Assembly: GCF_918814755.1 (NCBI RefSeq) | Contig: NZ_CAKKNT010000015.1 | Coordinates: forward strand, 1 to 48,029 | Length of the DNA: 48,029 nucleotides | Origin: Periweissella ghanensis | Lineage (GTDB): Bacteria > Bacillota > Bacilli > Lactobacillales > Lactobacillaceae | Direction of reading: 5' to 3' | Shown here: piece after piece, positions 22,080-30,113 of the stretch | Numbering within the stretch: the stretch's first letter is position 1 | Layout of the letters: each line of letters starts with the position of its first letter | Notes under the pieces: generated by a model | Seen by the model: only the letters and a program-made list of their open reading frames with translations | What the model was told of the DNA's origin: nothing | The model's database searches: none | Translations under genes and position numbers: made by a program

Positions 22080-22781
22080 CTATTTTGCAGACACTAAAGT
22101 CATAATTGTCAGGATCATCGCGATCGTATTATTAAGCATATGTAACGCAATTGACACTTTAATTTGGCCACTCTTTTTAAAAAGATACGCTAAAATCATT
22201 CCCATCGTGGCATACAAACTAAAACTAATTAAATTGTTACTAGCATGGCCTAATGAAAATAAAATACCACTTAAAATAACACTCAACCACCACGCTTGAT
22301 GTTTGAAGAAATAACTAATTACAATCCCACGAAAAATAAATTCTTCCACAAAGGGGGCAATAAAAGCCCCAGCAAAACTAAAGACGATTAGTGTAATCGT
22401 ATTAGTACTTAATAAATCGTTCACGTTTGTTTGGTTTTGTGTCATGGCACTACCATAGACTAAATTCATCAATGCATTAAGTCCCATTGATAAAATACAA
22501 ATTAATCCATACCCTATCAAAACCATTTTAATTTCAGGCCACGTAAATTTAGTAAACTGGGGCCGACTTAAGTTAGGTTTAATAATCCACCAACCTAAAC
22601 ATGCAATCCCAATATAAACGGCTAAAAAGACTGCGGCCGCAACATACATTGCCCATGGCGTCTGCTTAGCTAACGCATTCCCCACATCTAAAATTTCTGG
22701 TACTAATACTACCGCTATGAACATCCCAATTAAAATCAAAATTTTAACAATAATATCTAATTGATCACCCGTTTTTTTCAT
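22080..22781 (-). CDS. CPBP family intramembrane glutamic protease (Abi/CAAX type)
   Basis: The 233-aa protein has about seven hydrophobic helices. It shows the three CPBP motifs: EEFIFRG (EExxxR, about 144), FSLGH (FxxxH) and HMLNN (HxxxN/B) near the C-terminus. Family members include the Rce1-like proteases and, in lactobacilli, bacteriocin self-immunity proteins; no bacteriocin gene is nearby, so the substrate is unknown. It overlaps the upstream 72-aa gene by 17 bases and stops 9 bases before the PLD-helicase gene. Confidence 0.85.
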   Translation of the reverse strand: MKKTGDQLDIIVKILILIGMFIAVVLVPEILDVGNALAKQTPWAMYVAAAVFLAVYIGIACLGWWIIKPNLSRPQFTKFTWPEIKMVLIGYGLICILSMGLNALMNLVYGSAMTQNQTNVNDLLSTNTITLIVFSFAGAFIAPFVEEFIFRGIVISYFFKHQAWWLSVILSGILFSLGHASNNLISFSLYATMGMILAYLFKKSGQIKVSIALHMLNNTIAMILTIMTLVSAK

Positions 22782-22983
22782 CGTACTCCCGCTCGCTTTC
22801 TAACTTTGCTTTTTGTAAGTGATACACAAGCCATGTCATTAACCCACTCAGTAAAACAAATAAAATTCCATACATTAGCATTAACTGTCCCGTCCCTAAA
22901 CGATAGTTAATCCCTAAAAATGTGGCCCCGACAAAGACACTAATAATTACGATGCCCACAAAAATTTGAATTGCAATTTTCAC
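22765..22983 (-). CDS. Small two-helix membrane protein, unknown
   Basis: The 72-aa protein has two clear transmembrane helices (about 4-23 and 33-54) and a charged C-terminal tail (KAKLESEREYDEKNG). I do not recognise a family. Its start overlaps the stop of the 202-aa gene by one base and its end overlaps the CPBP protease start by 17, so it is embedded in the operon and likely translated. A small partner of the membrane protease is possible, but this is inference from position only. Confidence 0.6.
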   Translation of the reverse strand: MKIAIQIFVGIVIISVFVGATFLGINYRLGTGQLMLMYGILFVLLSGLMTWLVYHLQKAKLESEREYDEKNG

Positions 22984-23591
22984 TAACCTTCCCCTTTTAC
23001 TTGCTCATTAAAAATTGTGCGCATTAAAGCCGCATGTTCATGGGTTTGAAATGATGCCAAGCGTAAATAATTAATTTGTTCTAACTGACATGTTAAAGTC
23101 CATAAGGAACTCAAATCATAGTCATCAACATAATTAACTTGCACGTCCTCATGGGTTAAAGCTTTAATATACCCCGTTACCGTCGCGTCTAAATCCGCAT
23201 CATCAGTAAAGCCAATTGTTAAGACTTGCTTTTGTTGATAAGTCGATTGTAAAAAGGTCCATAAAAAATTAATCTGGCGCAAGTCAATTTGTTTAATTAA
23301 GGGCTCAACGTGCCAAATATCATAGTAGCCTTGTTTTTGGGCTAGTTCAATTTTAACAACTAATGCCCGTAAATAATCAGATTGTTCTTCGATTGCATAA
23401 ATATCAGCTCGATTAATCAACAATAGCCCATTTATTTTCCCATCCGGATCAATTGATTTAACGACACAAAATTTACTATCATGAGCCACAATAAACCCGA
23501 TTGAATACGTATCAGGATTAATAAAATGATGAATTTCGACTAATTGTTGGCTCGCTTGCAACGTTTTAATACTTGTTGAATTAACTATCAA
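22983..23591 (-). CDS. Hypothetical protein, possible Sm-like N-terminal domain
   Basis: I do not recognise this 202-aa soluble protein with confidence. Residues about 28-72 (GFIVAHDSKFCVVKSIDPDG...LLLINRADIYAIE) have the short strand-turn pattern of an Hfq/Lsm-like beta barrel. The remainder alternates helix and strand (LTIGFTDDADLDATVTGYI) and has no catalytic signature. The apparent start is TTG at 23591, five bases after the Cof-type gene and without a clear ribosome site, so translation may rely on coupling. It overlaps the next gene by one base. Confidence 0.55.
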   Translation of the reverse strand: MIVNSTSIKTLQASQQLVEIHHFINPDTYSIGFIVAHDSKFCVVKSIDPDGKINGLLLINRADIYAIEEQSDYLRALVVKIELAQKQGYYDIWHVEPLIKQIDLRQINFLWTFLQSTYQQKQVLTIGFTDDADLDATVTGYIKALTHEDVQVNYVDDYDLSSLWTLTCQLEQINYLRLASFQTHEHAALMRTIFNEQVKGEG

Positions 23592-23596
23592 TATTT

Positions 23597-24427
23597 TTAT
23601 TGGTTACTAAGGACATATTCGGTTAAGACCTCAGCAACGGCTCCTTCATTATTCGTTAAATGCGTGATATGATCAGCAACCGCTTTAACAGCGGGAATCG
23701 CATTCGCAACTGCGACACCCAACCCGGCGGCTTTAATCATTGCAATATCATTACTATTATCACCAATTGCAATCACATCGGTAAGGGTAAAGCCTAACTG
23801 TTGGGCTAGATCACTGGCAGCTTGGCCTTTATTAGTCCCCTTTTTGTTAAATTCGACATAGCGCTGTGATGAAAACGTCACTTCAACTTGATCGCCAACT
23901 TGCGCACAAACTGCGGCTTTAATGGCTAACCGTAAATCATCGTCACTAGTTTCAAAAATAACTTTCATAATATCGGCATCGGCTAAAAATGCAATATCTG
24001 GTTGCGTCAGTAAGGTGTATGTAACACCCCGTTCGGCCATATAGGCTTGATCACTTGGTGAGATATTGTAAATATATAATTCATCAACCGTATAAATATG
24101 GGCATCAATAGTCGAATCAATCAAACCGGCAGCGAGAATTTGTTGGGCTAATGTAAAATCTAAGCCGCGGGTGCTAATAACTTGATTGTTACGATTTTCA
24201 ACAATTGCGGCCCCATTATATGAAATGACATATTGAGCCGGGCAATTATAGAGTGCTAATTGCTTTAGTAATGGTTGCACCGATTTAAAACTGCGCCCCG
24301 TATTCGGTACGAATTTAAAACCCGCAGCCACGGCCGCTTGAATGGCCGTCACATTTTTGGGATTGATTGTACCATCATCATTTAAAAGTGTTTCGTCTAA
24401 ATCACTAACCATCATTTTATACATCAT
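23597..24427 (-). CDS. Cof-type HAD-IIB sugar phosphatase
   Basis: The 276-aa cytosolic protein has HAD motif I at DLDETLLN (Asp nucleophile D9), a C2B cap in the middle and the C-terminal motifs GTNKGQAA and IGDNSNDIAMIKAAGLGVAVANA. These define the Cof/YidA-like HAD-IIB family that dephosphorylates small phosphometabolites, often sugar phosphates or FMN. The natural substrate cannot be read from sequence. GAGG lies just before the ATG pair at 24424-24427. It is the first gene of a contiguous minus-strand unit ending with camS. Confidence 0.88.
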   Translation of the reverse strand: MMYKMMVSDLDETLLNDDGTINPKNVTAIQAAVAAGFKFVPNTGRSFKSVQPLLKQLALYNCPAQYVISYNGAAIVENRNNQVISTRGLDFTLAQQILAAGLIDSTIDAHIYTVDELYIYNISPSDQAYMAERGVTYTLLTQPDIAFLADADIMKVIFETSDDDLRLAIKAAVCAQVGDQVEVTFSSQRYVEFNKKGTNKGQAASDLAQQLGFTLTDVIAIGDNSNDIAMIKAAGLGVAVANAIPAVKAVADHITHLTNNEGAVAEVLTEYVLSNQ

Positions 24428-24543
24428 TCACCCTCACATTTATTTTATTATTCTTATTTTAACAAAGGTTAATCATCGCGGCTATCTTGGCACTCGATTT
24501 ATTGTATATTCTAAAGCGTTATATTTTTTATAAAAGTAAAGGC

Positions 24544-24554
24544 TATGATATAAT
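24544..24554 (+). promoter_or_regulatory. -10 region of the mscL promoter
   Basis: TATAAT in the context TATGATATAAT lies about 48 bases before mscL. The -35 is weak and A/T-rich. Confidence 0.5.
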
Positions 24555-24601
24555 AAGTATTATCAATTGAAATTATTTATTACATTTATAGGAGGCATTT
24601 T

Positions 24602-24991
24602 ATGCTTAAAGAATTTAAAACATTCTTACTTCGGGGGAACGTCCTAGATTTAGCTGTCGGGGTTATTATTGGTAATGCTTTAACAGCCATTGTTAAGGCG
24701 TTGTCTGCCGGCATTATTTTACCATTAGTTAACTTATTCATGTTCAAGATTGACTTGAGTAAATTAAAGTTCAGCATTGGCCAAGCATCTTTCCAAATCG
24801 GACCTGTGCTTGAAGCCGTTATTTCATTCGTCATTACTGGGTTTGTATTGTTTATCATGGTTAAAACAATTAATACCTTCTTTATGAAGAAAAAGGATGA
24901 AGAAGTTGCTCCTAACATTGAACTTGATACTTTACAAGAAATTCGTGATTTATTAAAAGCGCAAAACACGCAAAGTATTGAAAAGAACTAA
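24602..24991 (+). CDS. mscL: Large-conductance mechanosensitive channel MscL
   Basis: MscL is a homopentameric pore that opens under membrane tension to release solutes on hypo-osmotic shock. The 129-aa product has the amphipathic N-terminus (MLKEFKTFLLRGN), a pore helix with the Gly/Ala-rich DLAVGVIIGNALTAIV pattern (about 18-33), TM2 at about 73-97, and a C-terminal charged helix (IRDLLKAQN). Its length is typical. GGAGG six bases before the ATG supports the start. It is monocistronic, with its own terminator, and is transcribed away from the pcrA unit. Confidence 0.96.
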   Translation: MLKEFKTFLLRGNVLDLAVGVIIGNALTAIVKALSAGIILPLVNLFMFKIDLSKLKFSIGQASFQIGPVLEAVISFVITGFVLFIMVKTINTFFMKKKDEEVAPNIELDTLQEIRDLLKAQNTQSIEKN

Positions 24992-25007
24992 TCACAAATA
25001 AGATATT

Positions 25008-25043
25008 AAAAGAGGTTGAAGATTTTATCTTCAACCTCTTTTA
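25008..25043 (+). terminator. Terminator after mscL
   Basis: A 15-bp stem (AAAAGAGGTTGAAGA / TCTTCAACCTCTTTT) with a 5-base loop ends in a short T run, 17 bases beyond the mscL stop. Confidence 0.85.
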
Positions 25044-25094
25044 GTATGCTATCCTAAAACTAAGCATTTTTCACCAGCTACCCTTACTTTTATT

Positions 25095-25124
25095 TTCAAA
25101 ATTTCCGATGGAGTTTGCTATAAT
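25095..25124 (+). promoter_or_regulatory. Promoter abutting the tsaE start (predicted leaderless)
   Basis: TGCTATAAT (25116-25124) is a full extended -10, with a fair TTCAAA -35 18 bp upstream. The -10 ends one base before an ATG (25125). Initiation seven bases beyond it would start the RNA at the second ATG (25131). Confidence 0.65.
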
Positions 25125-25130
25125 ATGGAT

Positions 25131-25592
25131 ATGAAAACTTTTAAAATTAATGATGCAGCAACTACTCAAGCGTTAGGTCAACGCCTTGGCCAAATTGTTA
25201 GTGCTGGGGATGTCATCTTATTAGATGGTGACCTAGGCGCTGGTAAAACAACCTTTACTAAGGGGCTTGCTCTTGGTTTAGGGATTGAACGTAATATCAA
25301 AAGCCCCACTTTCACCATTATTCGTGAATATAAAACCGGGCGCTTGCCACTTTACCATATGGATGTTTACCGCCTTGAAGATGGCGGTGGGGATGAACTT
25401 GGCCTCGATGAATACTTTAATGGCAACGGTGTCTGTGTGGTTGAATGGTCGCAATTTGTGGCCAGTGAATTACCAACAGAATACTTAAAAATTGCCTTTA
25501 AACGCGATGATCGTGACCTTGATTCAACCAATCGAACCCTCACCATTACCGCACATGGCACCCATTATACCGAAATATTGGAGCAACTATGA
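25131..25592 (+). CDS. tsaE: tRNA t6A synthesis ATPase TsaE
   Basis: TsaE is the ATPase that works with TsaB and TsaD to place threonylcarbamoyl on A37 of ANN-reading tRNAs. The 153-aa product has Walker A GDLGAGKTTFTKG (about 33-45), the switch SPTFTIIREY and YHMDVYRLED, and VVEWSQF. tsaB and tsaD are encoded about 10 kb away in this window. I chose the second ATG (25131) because the first overlaps the predicted transcription start; a GGAG 11 bases before 25125 leaves the longer form possible if an upstream promoter exists. It overlaps the GNAT gene by four bases. Confidence 0.9.
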   Translation: MKTFKINDAATTQALGQRLGQIVSAGDVILLDGDLGAGKTTFTKGLALGLGIERNIKSPTFTIIREYKTGRLPLYHMDVYRLEDGGGDELGLDEYFNGNGVCVVEWSQFVASELPTEYLKIAFKRDDRDLDSTNRTLTITAHGTHYTEILEQL

Positions 25593-26098
25593 CTACTGAA
25601 CAACATGAAGTAAGCATCCGCCCCGCCGAACCAAATGATGCGGCGGCTTTATTAGCCTTACTCAAACAATTACAAACTGAAAGTACCACCTTTGAAATTG
25701 CCAATAATTTAAACGAGTTAACGGTTGCAGAAGAAACGCACCAAATTGAACTGATTCAAGCAACCACGACTAATATTATTTTGGTAGCCGCGATTGGCGA
25801 TGAACTGATTGGCCTTGCAACCGCCATCGAACGTGATGATCATTCTAATACTAGTGAACTCGGGGTTGCCGTTCTCAAAGAAGTTTATCACAACGGCTTA
25901 GGTACTGCCTTGGTAGATGAATTAATTTACTGGGCTGAATCATTTAGTACAATTGATGAATTAGTCTTAACGGTTTACAAAGATAATGTTGCTGCCGTTA
26001 AAATCTATGAAAAATTAGGTTTTGCCGATTGTGAAACGCAACCAACTGACACCACCTTACGCGCCATGACTTATGATTTAGCACCTTTAATTGGTTAA
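25589..26098 (+). CDS. GNAT family N-acetyltransferase
   Basis: The 169-aa protein has the GNAT core: an N-terminal VSIRPAEPNDAAALLAL start, then the acetyl-CoA loop region ELGVAVLKEVYHNGLGTALVDELI (about 90-113), where the usual R/Q-x-x-G-x-G/A appears as YHNGLG, and the closing VYKDNVAAVKIYEKLGF. It therefore uses acetyl-CoA; the acceptor, a small amine or a protein, is unknown. The ATG overlaps the tsaE stop (ATGA), with TTGGAG upstream, so translation is coupled. Confidence 0.85.
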   Translation: MTTEQHEVSIRPAEPNDAAALLALLKQLQTESTTFEIANNLNELTVAEETHQIELIQATTTNIILVAAIGDELIGLATAIERDDHSNTSELGVAVLKEVYHNGLGTALVDELIYWAESFSTIDELVLTVYKDNVAAVKIYEKLGFADCETQPTDTTLRAMTYDLAPLIG

Positions 26099-26119
26099 TT
26101 TTATAGGAGAAACGCTTAA

Positions 26120-26653
26120 ATGGATTTTATTGCCTTTGATTTTGAAACAGCTAACGCAAGTCGTAATAGTGCTGTTTCGCTAGCCTTAACGGTCGTCCGT
26201 AATGATCAGATTGTTGATGAATTTTATAGTTTACTCAATCCGCATACTGATTTTCATTGGCGGAATGTCCAAATTCATGGTATTCGGGCAACTGACGTCA
26301 TTGATGCGCCAACGTTTTCAGAATTATGGCCAGTCATTGCACCGTTCTTTGCGCCTGATAAATTGGTCATTGCGCATAATGCCCCGTTTGATAATAGTGT
26401 TTTAAAAGCTTCGTTAGCGGCTAATGATATTAGCTTACCATCATATCAATCCCTTGATACTGTGCGGGTGGCTAAAAAAGCTTTCCCTAATTTAAGTAAT
26501 CACAAATTAAATACGGTTGCTGAATATCTCCAAATCCCACTCGATCATCACCACAATGCGCTTGATGATAGTGTGGCGGCCGCCAATATCTTATTACAGA
26601 TTAATCAACAATTTGGTGCGGCGATGGCCCAACCATTTATCAAATTAGTTTAG
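26120..26653 (+). CDS. DEDDh 3'-5' exonuclease (DnaQ-like)
   Basis: The 177-aa protein is a stand-alone DnaQ-type exonuclease. Its motifs are Exo I FDFETAN (D7, E9), Exo II HNAPFDNSVL, and Exo III HHHNALDDSVAAA, whose His and Asp make it DEDDh. It has no polymerase or other domain. Family members proofread or degrade short single strands, and the natural role here is not fixed by sequence. GGAGAAAC precedes the ATG. It is the last gene of the tsaE unit and ends at a shared bidirectional terminator. Confidence 0.87.
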   Translation: MDFIAFDFETANASRNSAVSLALTVVRNDQIVDEFYSLLNPHTDFHWRNVQIHGIRATDVIDAPTFSELWPVIAPFFAPDKLVIAHNAPFDNSVLKASLAANDISLPSYQSLDTVRVAKKAFPNLSNHKLNTVAEYLQIPLDHHHNALDDSVAAANILLQINQQFGAAMAQPFIKLV

Positions 26654-26657
26654 CTTC

Positions 26658-26696
26658 AAAAAAGGCGACTGGAAAAATTTTTCCAGCCGCCTTTTT
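26658..26696. terminator. Bidirectional terminator between the exonuclease and antiporter genes
   Basis: The hairpin GGCG-a-CTGGAAAAA / TTTTTCCAG-c-CGCC is flanked by A and T runs. It serves the converging plus-strand exonuclease and minus-strand antiporter genes. Confidence 0.9.
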
Positions 26697-26704
26697 GATA
26701 TTAT

Positions 26705-28819
26705 TTAATGCGTTAAAAATTCATTTAACACGGCATTTTCAGCATAATTAATTGCTTGCCGTAAATTCATCGCCGTTTTACTAGTAATTTGTTGCGTTTC
26801 TTGCAATAAATTAACCCCTTCACGCTGGGTATTTAGAGCCACCATCGCCAGATCCGAATACTGTTGTTTCGTATCCACAGGATCACTTTGCTTACGTAAC
26901 TTAATTTTTTCAATCCGATTCCGATATTGAATAATTAAGTTATACACCGCTTGATGTTTATAGTGATGTTCACGACTATGCTGCTCAATATACTCAGACA
27001 AACCTTTAATGGCTGCTTTGGCCATCTCATGGCGAGCTAAATCATATTGGGCTTGTAGCTCAGCCGTATGGCCATCGCTAAGCCAAATCCGTACTAAGCG
27101 GAAGAAACTGCGAATTGAACGTTCAATCCATTTACTTGAAAATACAAAGTGTTGTTGTAAATAACTTTCTAATTCCCGTTCTTGGCGTTCAATTTGGCGA
27201 ACTTCCGAGTGATAAACAAGCGGATCAATGCGTTCCTCCGCTAGTAAGCGCATTAAGCATTGCTGTTCAAGGTCAAAGCCGACTTTCCGGACTTCAATTT
27301 CTTCTTTAATGACTGGTGCAATTTCTGTATCAGTGTGTGCTTGGAGTTGCAGTTTCCGAATTAAAAATTGATATTTTAAAATGATATCATACACAGTTGT
27401 TTGGTTACTTTCGCGCCGTTTACCTTCTAATGTTCGAATCGCCATCTGTAAAGTAAAAATCCGTGCATCATTTTCATTCATTTTAGGAATGACTTCCGTT
27501 TCACCATCGTCATCAACACCTTGATCATCGGTATCATCCTCATCAAAGGTAACTTTACCAATTTTATCCGCAACAAATGGTAACGTAATGACGGCAATTA
27601 TTAAACTAAACAAGATGGCTAGTGCGGCGATCCCAATCATGAGTTCGCGCATTGGAAATGGTTCGCCACCTTCAACGACTACCGGTACGGAAAGAATTCC
27701 GGCCATTGTAATCGCCCCACGCACACCAGTTAAACCGGATAAAAGCGCCACTTTAAATGATACTTCAGCGGTTACATCCTTTTTAACGACTTTACGTAAC
27801 CATTGGCTACCGTAGACCCATAGGACCCGGATGATAAAGATAATCAACCAAACAATAAAGGCATACATGATAATCGTTAATAAATCAAAATCATTTTTGT
27901 TCGTATTAATTTGTGTTGCTAATGGTAATTCAATTCCTAAAATTACAAACAGTAATCCATTTAATATGTAAGAAATAATATTCCAAGAATTAATCGTAAT
28001 TAATGATAATTCTGGTGAATCACCAATTTTTTTACTATCGTGCAAATTTGCTAAAATCCCCGCGGCAACAACCGCAATGACACCGGAAGCATGAAAACCT
28101 TCTTCGGCAATAAAGAAAACCACAAACGGTGTAATCAATTGCAAGACGACGTGGAAAATAATATCATCAATCCCCTTCATCAATAAATAATCACGGGCGG
28201 CATTAATTATTTGCATGACGACTAATCCAACCACAATCCCTAATGCGGTGGTTGTAAACATTGAGGTAAAAATATTAACAGCCGAACCTAAAGTGAAATG
28301 AAATGAAACACTAACAGTGGCGGCAATTGCAAATTTAAACGCCACCAAGCCACTTGCATCATTAATTAAACTTTCCCCGGCCACTAGGTGCATAATATCT
28401 TCCGGTAAGTGGACGGATTTTGCAATGGCATGCACCGCCACGGGATCGGTTGGTGATAAAATAGCAGCTAAGGCAATCGCTGCTGTTAAGGGCATCGATG
28501 GAATTAATAAACTAATTAAATAACCACCAACCCCGGTCGTAATTAAAACTAAAATAATCGCATTTCCAAAAATTGGTCCCCGTAACTCCCAGAGCTCACG
28601 TTTTGGAAAGCGCCAAGCGTCATTAAATAGCAATGGCGCAATAAACAAAAGTAAAAACCAGCTAGTTTCTAGCTTAATTGAAACATTTAAGGTCAAAGCA
28701 ACAATCACTCCTAAAGCAATTTGAATAATGCTTACAGGAATTTTTGGTAATACTTGCCCAATAACATGTGAACTGATCACAAGTACAATTAGTAACATGA
28801 CTAATTCTAAAATTGGCAT
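26705..28819 (-). CDS. CPA1 family Na+/H+ antiporter (NhaP type)
   Basis: The 704-aa protein has an N-terminal membrane domain of about 12 helices (1-415), including the LSPTDPVAVHA unwound helix (T124-D125-P126) and the ion-binding N153-D154 in GESLINDASGLV, the CPA1 signature. An acidic linker (DEDDTDDQGVDDDGETE, about 425-441) leads to a long cytoplasmic helical tail rich in Glu and Arg. It should exchange Na+ or K+ for H+ in pH and salt homeostasis. The tail is longer than in many NhaP proteins and may be regulatory. GGGGGAAAC precedes the ATG. Confidence 0.9.
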   Translation of the reverse strand: MPILELVMLLIVLVISSHVIGQVLPKIPVSIIQIALGVIVALTLNVSIKLETSWFLLLFIAPLLFNDAWRFPKRELWELRGPIFGNAIILVLITTGVGGYLISLLIPSMPLTAAIALAAILSPTDPVAVHAIAKSVHLPEDIMHLVAGESLINDASGLVAFKFAIAATVSVSFHFTLGSAVNIFTSMFTTTALGIVVGLVVMQIINAARDYLLMKGIDDIIFHVVLQLITPFVVFFIAEEGFHASGVIAVVAAGILANLHDSKKIGDSPELSLITINSWNIISYILNGLLFVILGIELPLATQINTNKNDFDLLTIIMYAFIVWLIIFIIRVLWVYGSQWLRKVVKKDVTAEVSFKVALLSGLTGVRGAITMAGILSVPVVVEGGEPFPMRELMIGIAALAILFSLIIAVITLPFVADKIGKVTFDEDDTDDQGVDDDGETEVIPKMNENDARIFTLQMAIRTLEGKRRESNQTTVYDIILKYQFLIRKLQLQAHTDTEIAPVIKEEIEVRKVGFDLEQQCLMRLLAEERIDPLVYHSEVRQIERQERELESYLQQHFVFSSKWIERSIRSFFRLVRIWLSDGHTAELQAQYDLARHEMAKAAIKGLSEYIEQHSREHHYKHQAVYNLIIQYRNRIEKIKLRKQSDPVDTKQQYSDLAMVALNTQREGVNLLQETQQITSKTAMNLRQAINYAENAVLNEFLTH

Positions 28820-28861
28820 TTAGTTTCCCCCTGTCAATTTATTTATACCCTTTAAGTTTAG

Positions 28862-28870
28862 CATATTCTT
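28862..28870 (-). promoter_or_regulatory. Extended -10 of the antiporter gene
   Basis: The minus strand reads about TGCTAAACT, 40-50 bases before the antiporter start, matching the TGC-extended -10 seen elsewhere in the window. Confidence 0.4.
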
Positions 28871-28892
28871 AATGGTTATTTAAAGAATGGCC

Positions 28893-28932
28893 AAAAAAAA
28901 GACTAAAATGATTACATCATTTTAGTCTTTTT
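28893..28932 (-). terminator. Terminator after murB
   Basis: A perfect 11-bp stem (GACTAAAATGA / TCATTTTAGTC) with a 5-base loop is followed on the minus strand by eight T. It begins directly at the murB stop. Confidence 0.9.
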
Positions 28933-28934
28933 AC

Positions 28935-29831
28935 TTAATCGTCCCCTAAAATACGGACTTCAGTTTCTAACTTAACTTGATATTTGCCCCATACCGTTGC
29001 TTGAACGTGTTCAATTACCGCTAAGAAATCTTTAGCAGTAGCATTATCAATATTAACCACAAATCCGGCATGCTTCTTTGATACTTCAGCCCCACCAACA
29101 CGGAACCCTTGTAAATCGGCTTCCATAATTAACTTACCGGCAAAATAACCAACTGGCCGTTTAAAAGTTGAGCCAGCTGAAGGTAACTCAAGTGGTTGCT
29201 TTGATGCCCGTCGTTCGTTAAAATCATCCATTTGCGCACGAATTACTGCCTTATCACCTGGTTGTAATGCAAAGTACGCGCGTAACACAACATCGTGATT
29301 ATGCTGCATAATACTATCCCGATATGCCAATTGGGCTTCGGCTAACGTATAGGTTTTGAATTCACCTGCGCGAGTCAAAACATCAACTTTACTCATGACG
29401 TCTTTAGTTTCACCACCATAGGCCCCGGCATTCATAAAGATGGCCCCACCAATTGAACCTGGAATACCGGCAGCCCATTCAAGCCCCGTTAAACCTTCTT
29501 GATAAGCAAATTCAGCCGTAGCAATCGTTAATTCACCAGCCATGGCTGCCACTTCATTAGCTTGGCGTTCAATCCCTAATAATTTAGTCATCATTAACAC
29601 TAAGCCGCGAACACCACCATCTTTGATGATTAAATTAGAAGAATTACCAAGCACCGTTAGTGGTAAATGTTCCGTATGCGCATAATCAACTAATGCTTTA
29701 GTTTCAGTAATGGTTGTTGGAAATGCCAACCAATCAGCTGGTCCACCAATTTTAGTATGCGTGTATTTATTTAATGGTTCATTTTTTAAAATTTCAATTG
29801 TGGGAAACTTTTGCATCAAATCAGTTGTCAT
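28935..29831 (-). CDS. murB: UDP-N-acetylenolpyruvoylglucosamine reductase
   Basis: MurB is the FAD enzyme that reduces UDP-GlcNAc-enolpyruvate to UDP-MurNAc, the second committed step of peptidoglycan synthesis. The 298-aa product has the FAD domain with LGNSSNLIIKDGGVRGLV (about 61-78), GLEWAAGIPGSIGGAIFMNAGAYGG (about 117-140), and the catalytic Ser in ELPSAGSTFKRP. The length fits the type II (short) MurB of Firmicutes. AAGAAGG precedes the ATG. It stands alone between a tRNA and the antiporter gene. Confidence 0.96.
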   Translation of the reverse strand: MTTDLMQKFPTIEILKNEPLNKYTHTKIGGPADWLAFPTTITETKALVDYAHTEHLPLTVLGNSSNLIIKDGGVRGLVLMMTKLLGIERQANEVAAMAGELTIATAEFAYQEGLTGLEWAAGIPGSIGGAIFMNAGAYGGETKDVMSKVDVLTRAGEFKTYTLAEAQLAYRDSIMQHNHDVVLRAYFALQPGDKAVIRAQMDDFNERRASKQPLELPSAGSTFKRPVGYFAGKLIMEADLQGFRVGGAEVSKKHAGFVVNIDNATAKDFLAVIEHVQATVWGKYQVKLETEVRILGDD

Positions 29832-29929
29832 GTCATAACCTTCTTATTTTATAATTCCAAATAATTACTTACCTTGCCATTGTAAGCTCCATGCAAGTTT
29901 TAATAATTTTAGCCTAATTGCAAACAAAA

Positions 29930-29958
29930 AAGCTAGATTCGCATTGCGAATCTAGCTT
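29930..29958 (-). terminator. Terminator after tRNA-Val
   Basis: A 13-bp perfect stem (AAGCTAGATTCGC / GCGAATCTAGCTT) with a 3-base loop is followed on the minus strand by TTTTTTG. Confidence 0.85.
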
Positions 29959-29986
29959 CACTTGTAAAGCAATTGCTTTTAATTAA

Positions 29987-30059
29987 TGGAAGATACAGGG
30001 CTCGAACCTGTGACCCTCTGCTTGTAAGGCAGACGCTCTCCCAACTGAGCTAATCTTCC
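29987..30059 (-). tRNA. tRNA-Val (anticodon UAC)
   Basis: The 73-nt cloverleaf has acceptor GGAAGAT/ATCTTCC, anticodon arm TCTGC-CTTACAA-GCAGA with anticodon TAC (Val), and T arm ACAGG-TTCGAGC-CCTGT. CCA is not encoded. A TGCTATAAT promoter with TTGTAA 16 bp further up precedes it (30074-30105). Confidence 0.96.
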
Positions 30060-30073
30060 AAATGACTATGTTA

Positions 30074-30105
30074 TTTATTATAGCACAGCCATATTAATTT
30101 ACAAG
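30074..30105 (-). promoter_or_regulatory. Promoter of tRNA-Val
   Basis: The minus strand reads TTGTAA, then 16 bases ending in TGC, then TATAAT. It is an extended -10 promoter with a fair -35, about 20 bases before the tRNA. Confidence 0.7.
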
Positions 30106-30113
30106 CACTATTT

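Noticed and set aside
22080-24427. A bacteriocin or toxin-antitoxin system around the CPBP protease
   Set aside because: No leader peptide with a double-Gly site, no ABC exporter and no antitoxin-like DNA-binding gene is visible nearby.
24586-24969. 127-aa minus-strand reading frame opposite mscL
   Set aside because: It is antisense to a clear mscL, has no ribosome site and no recognisable domain.
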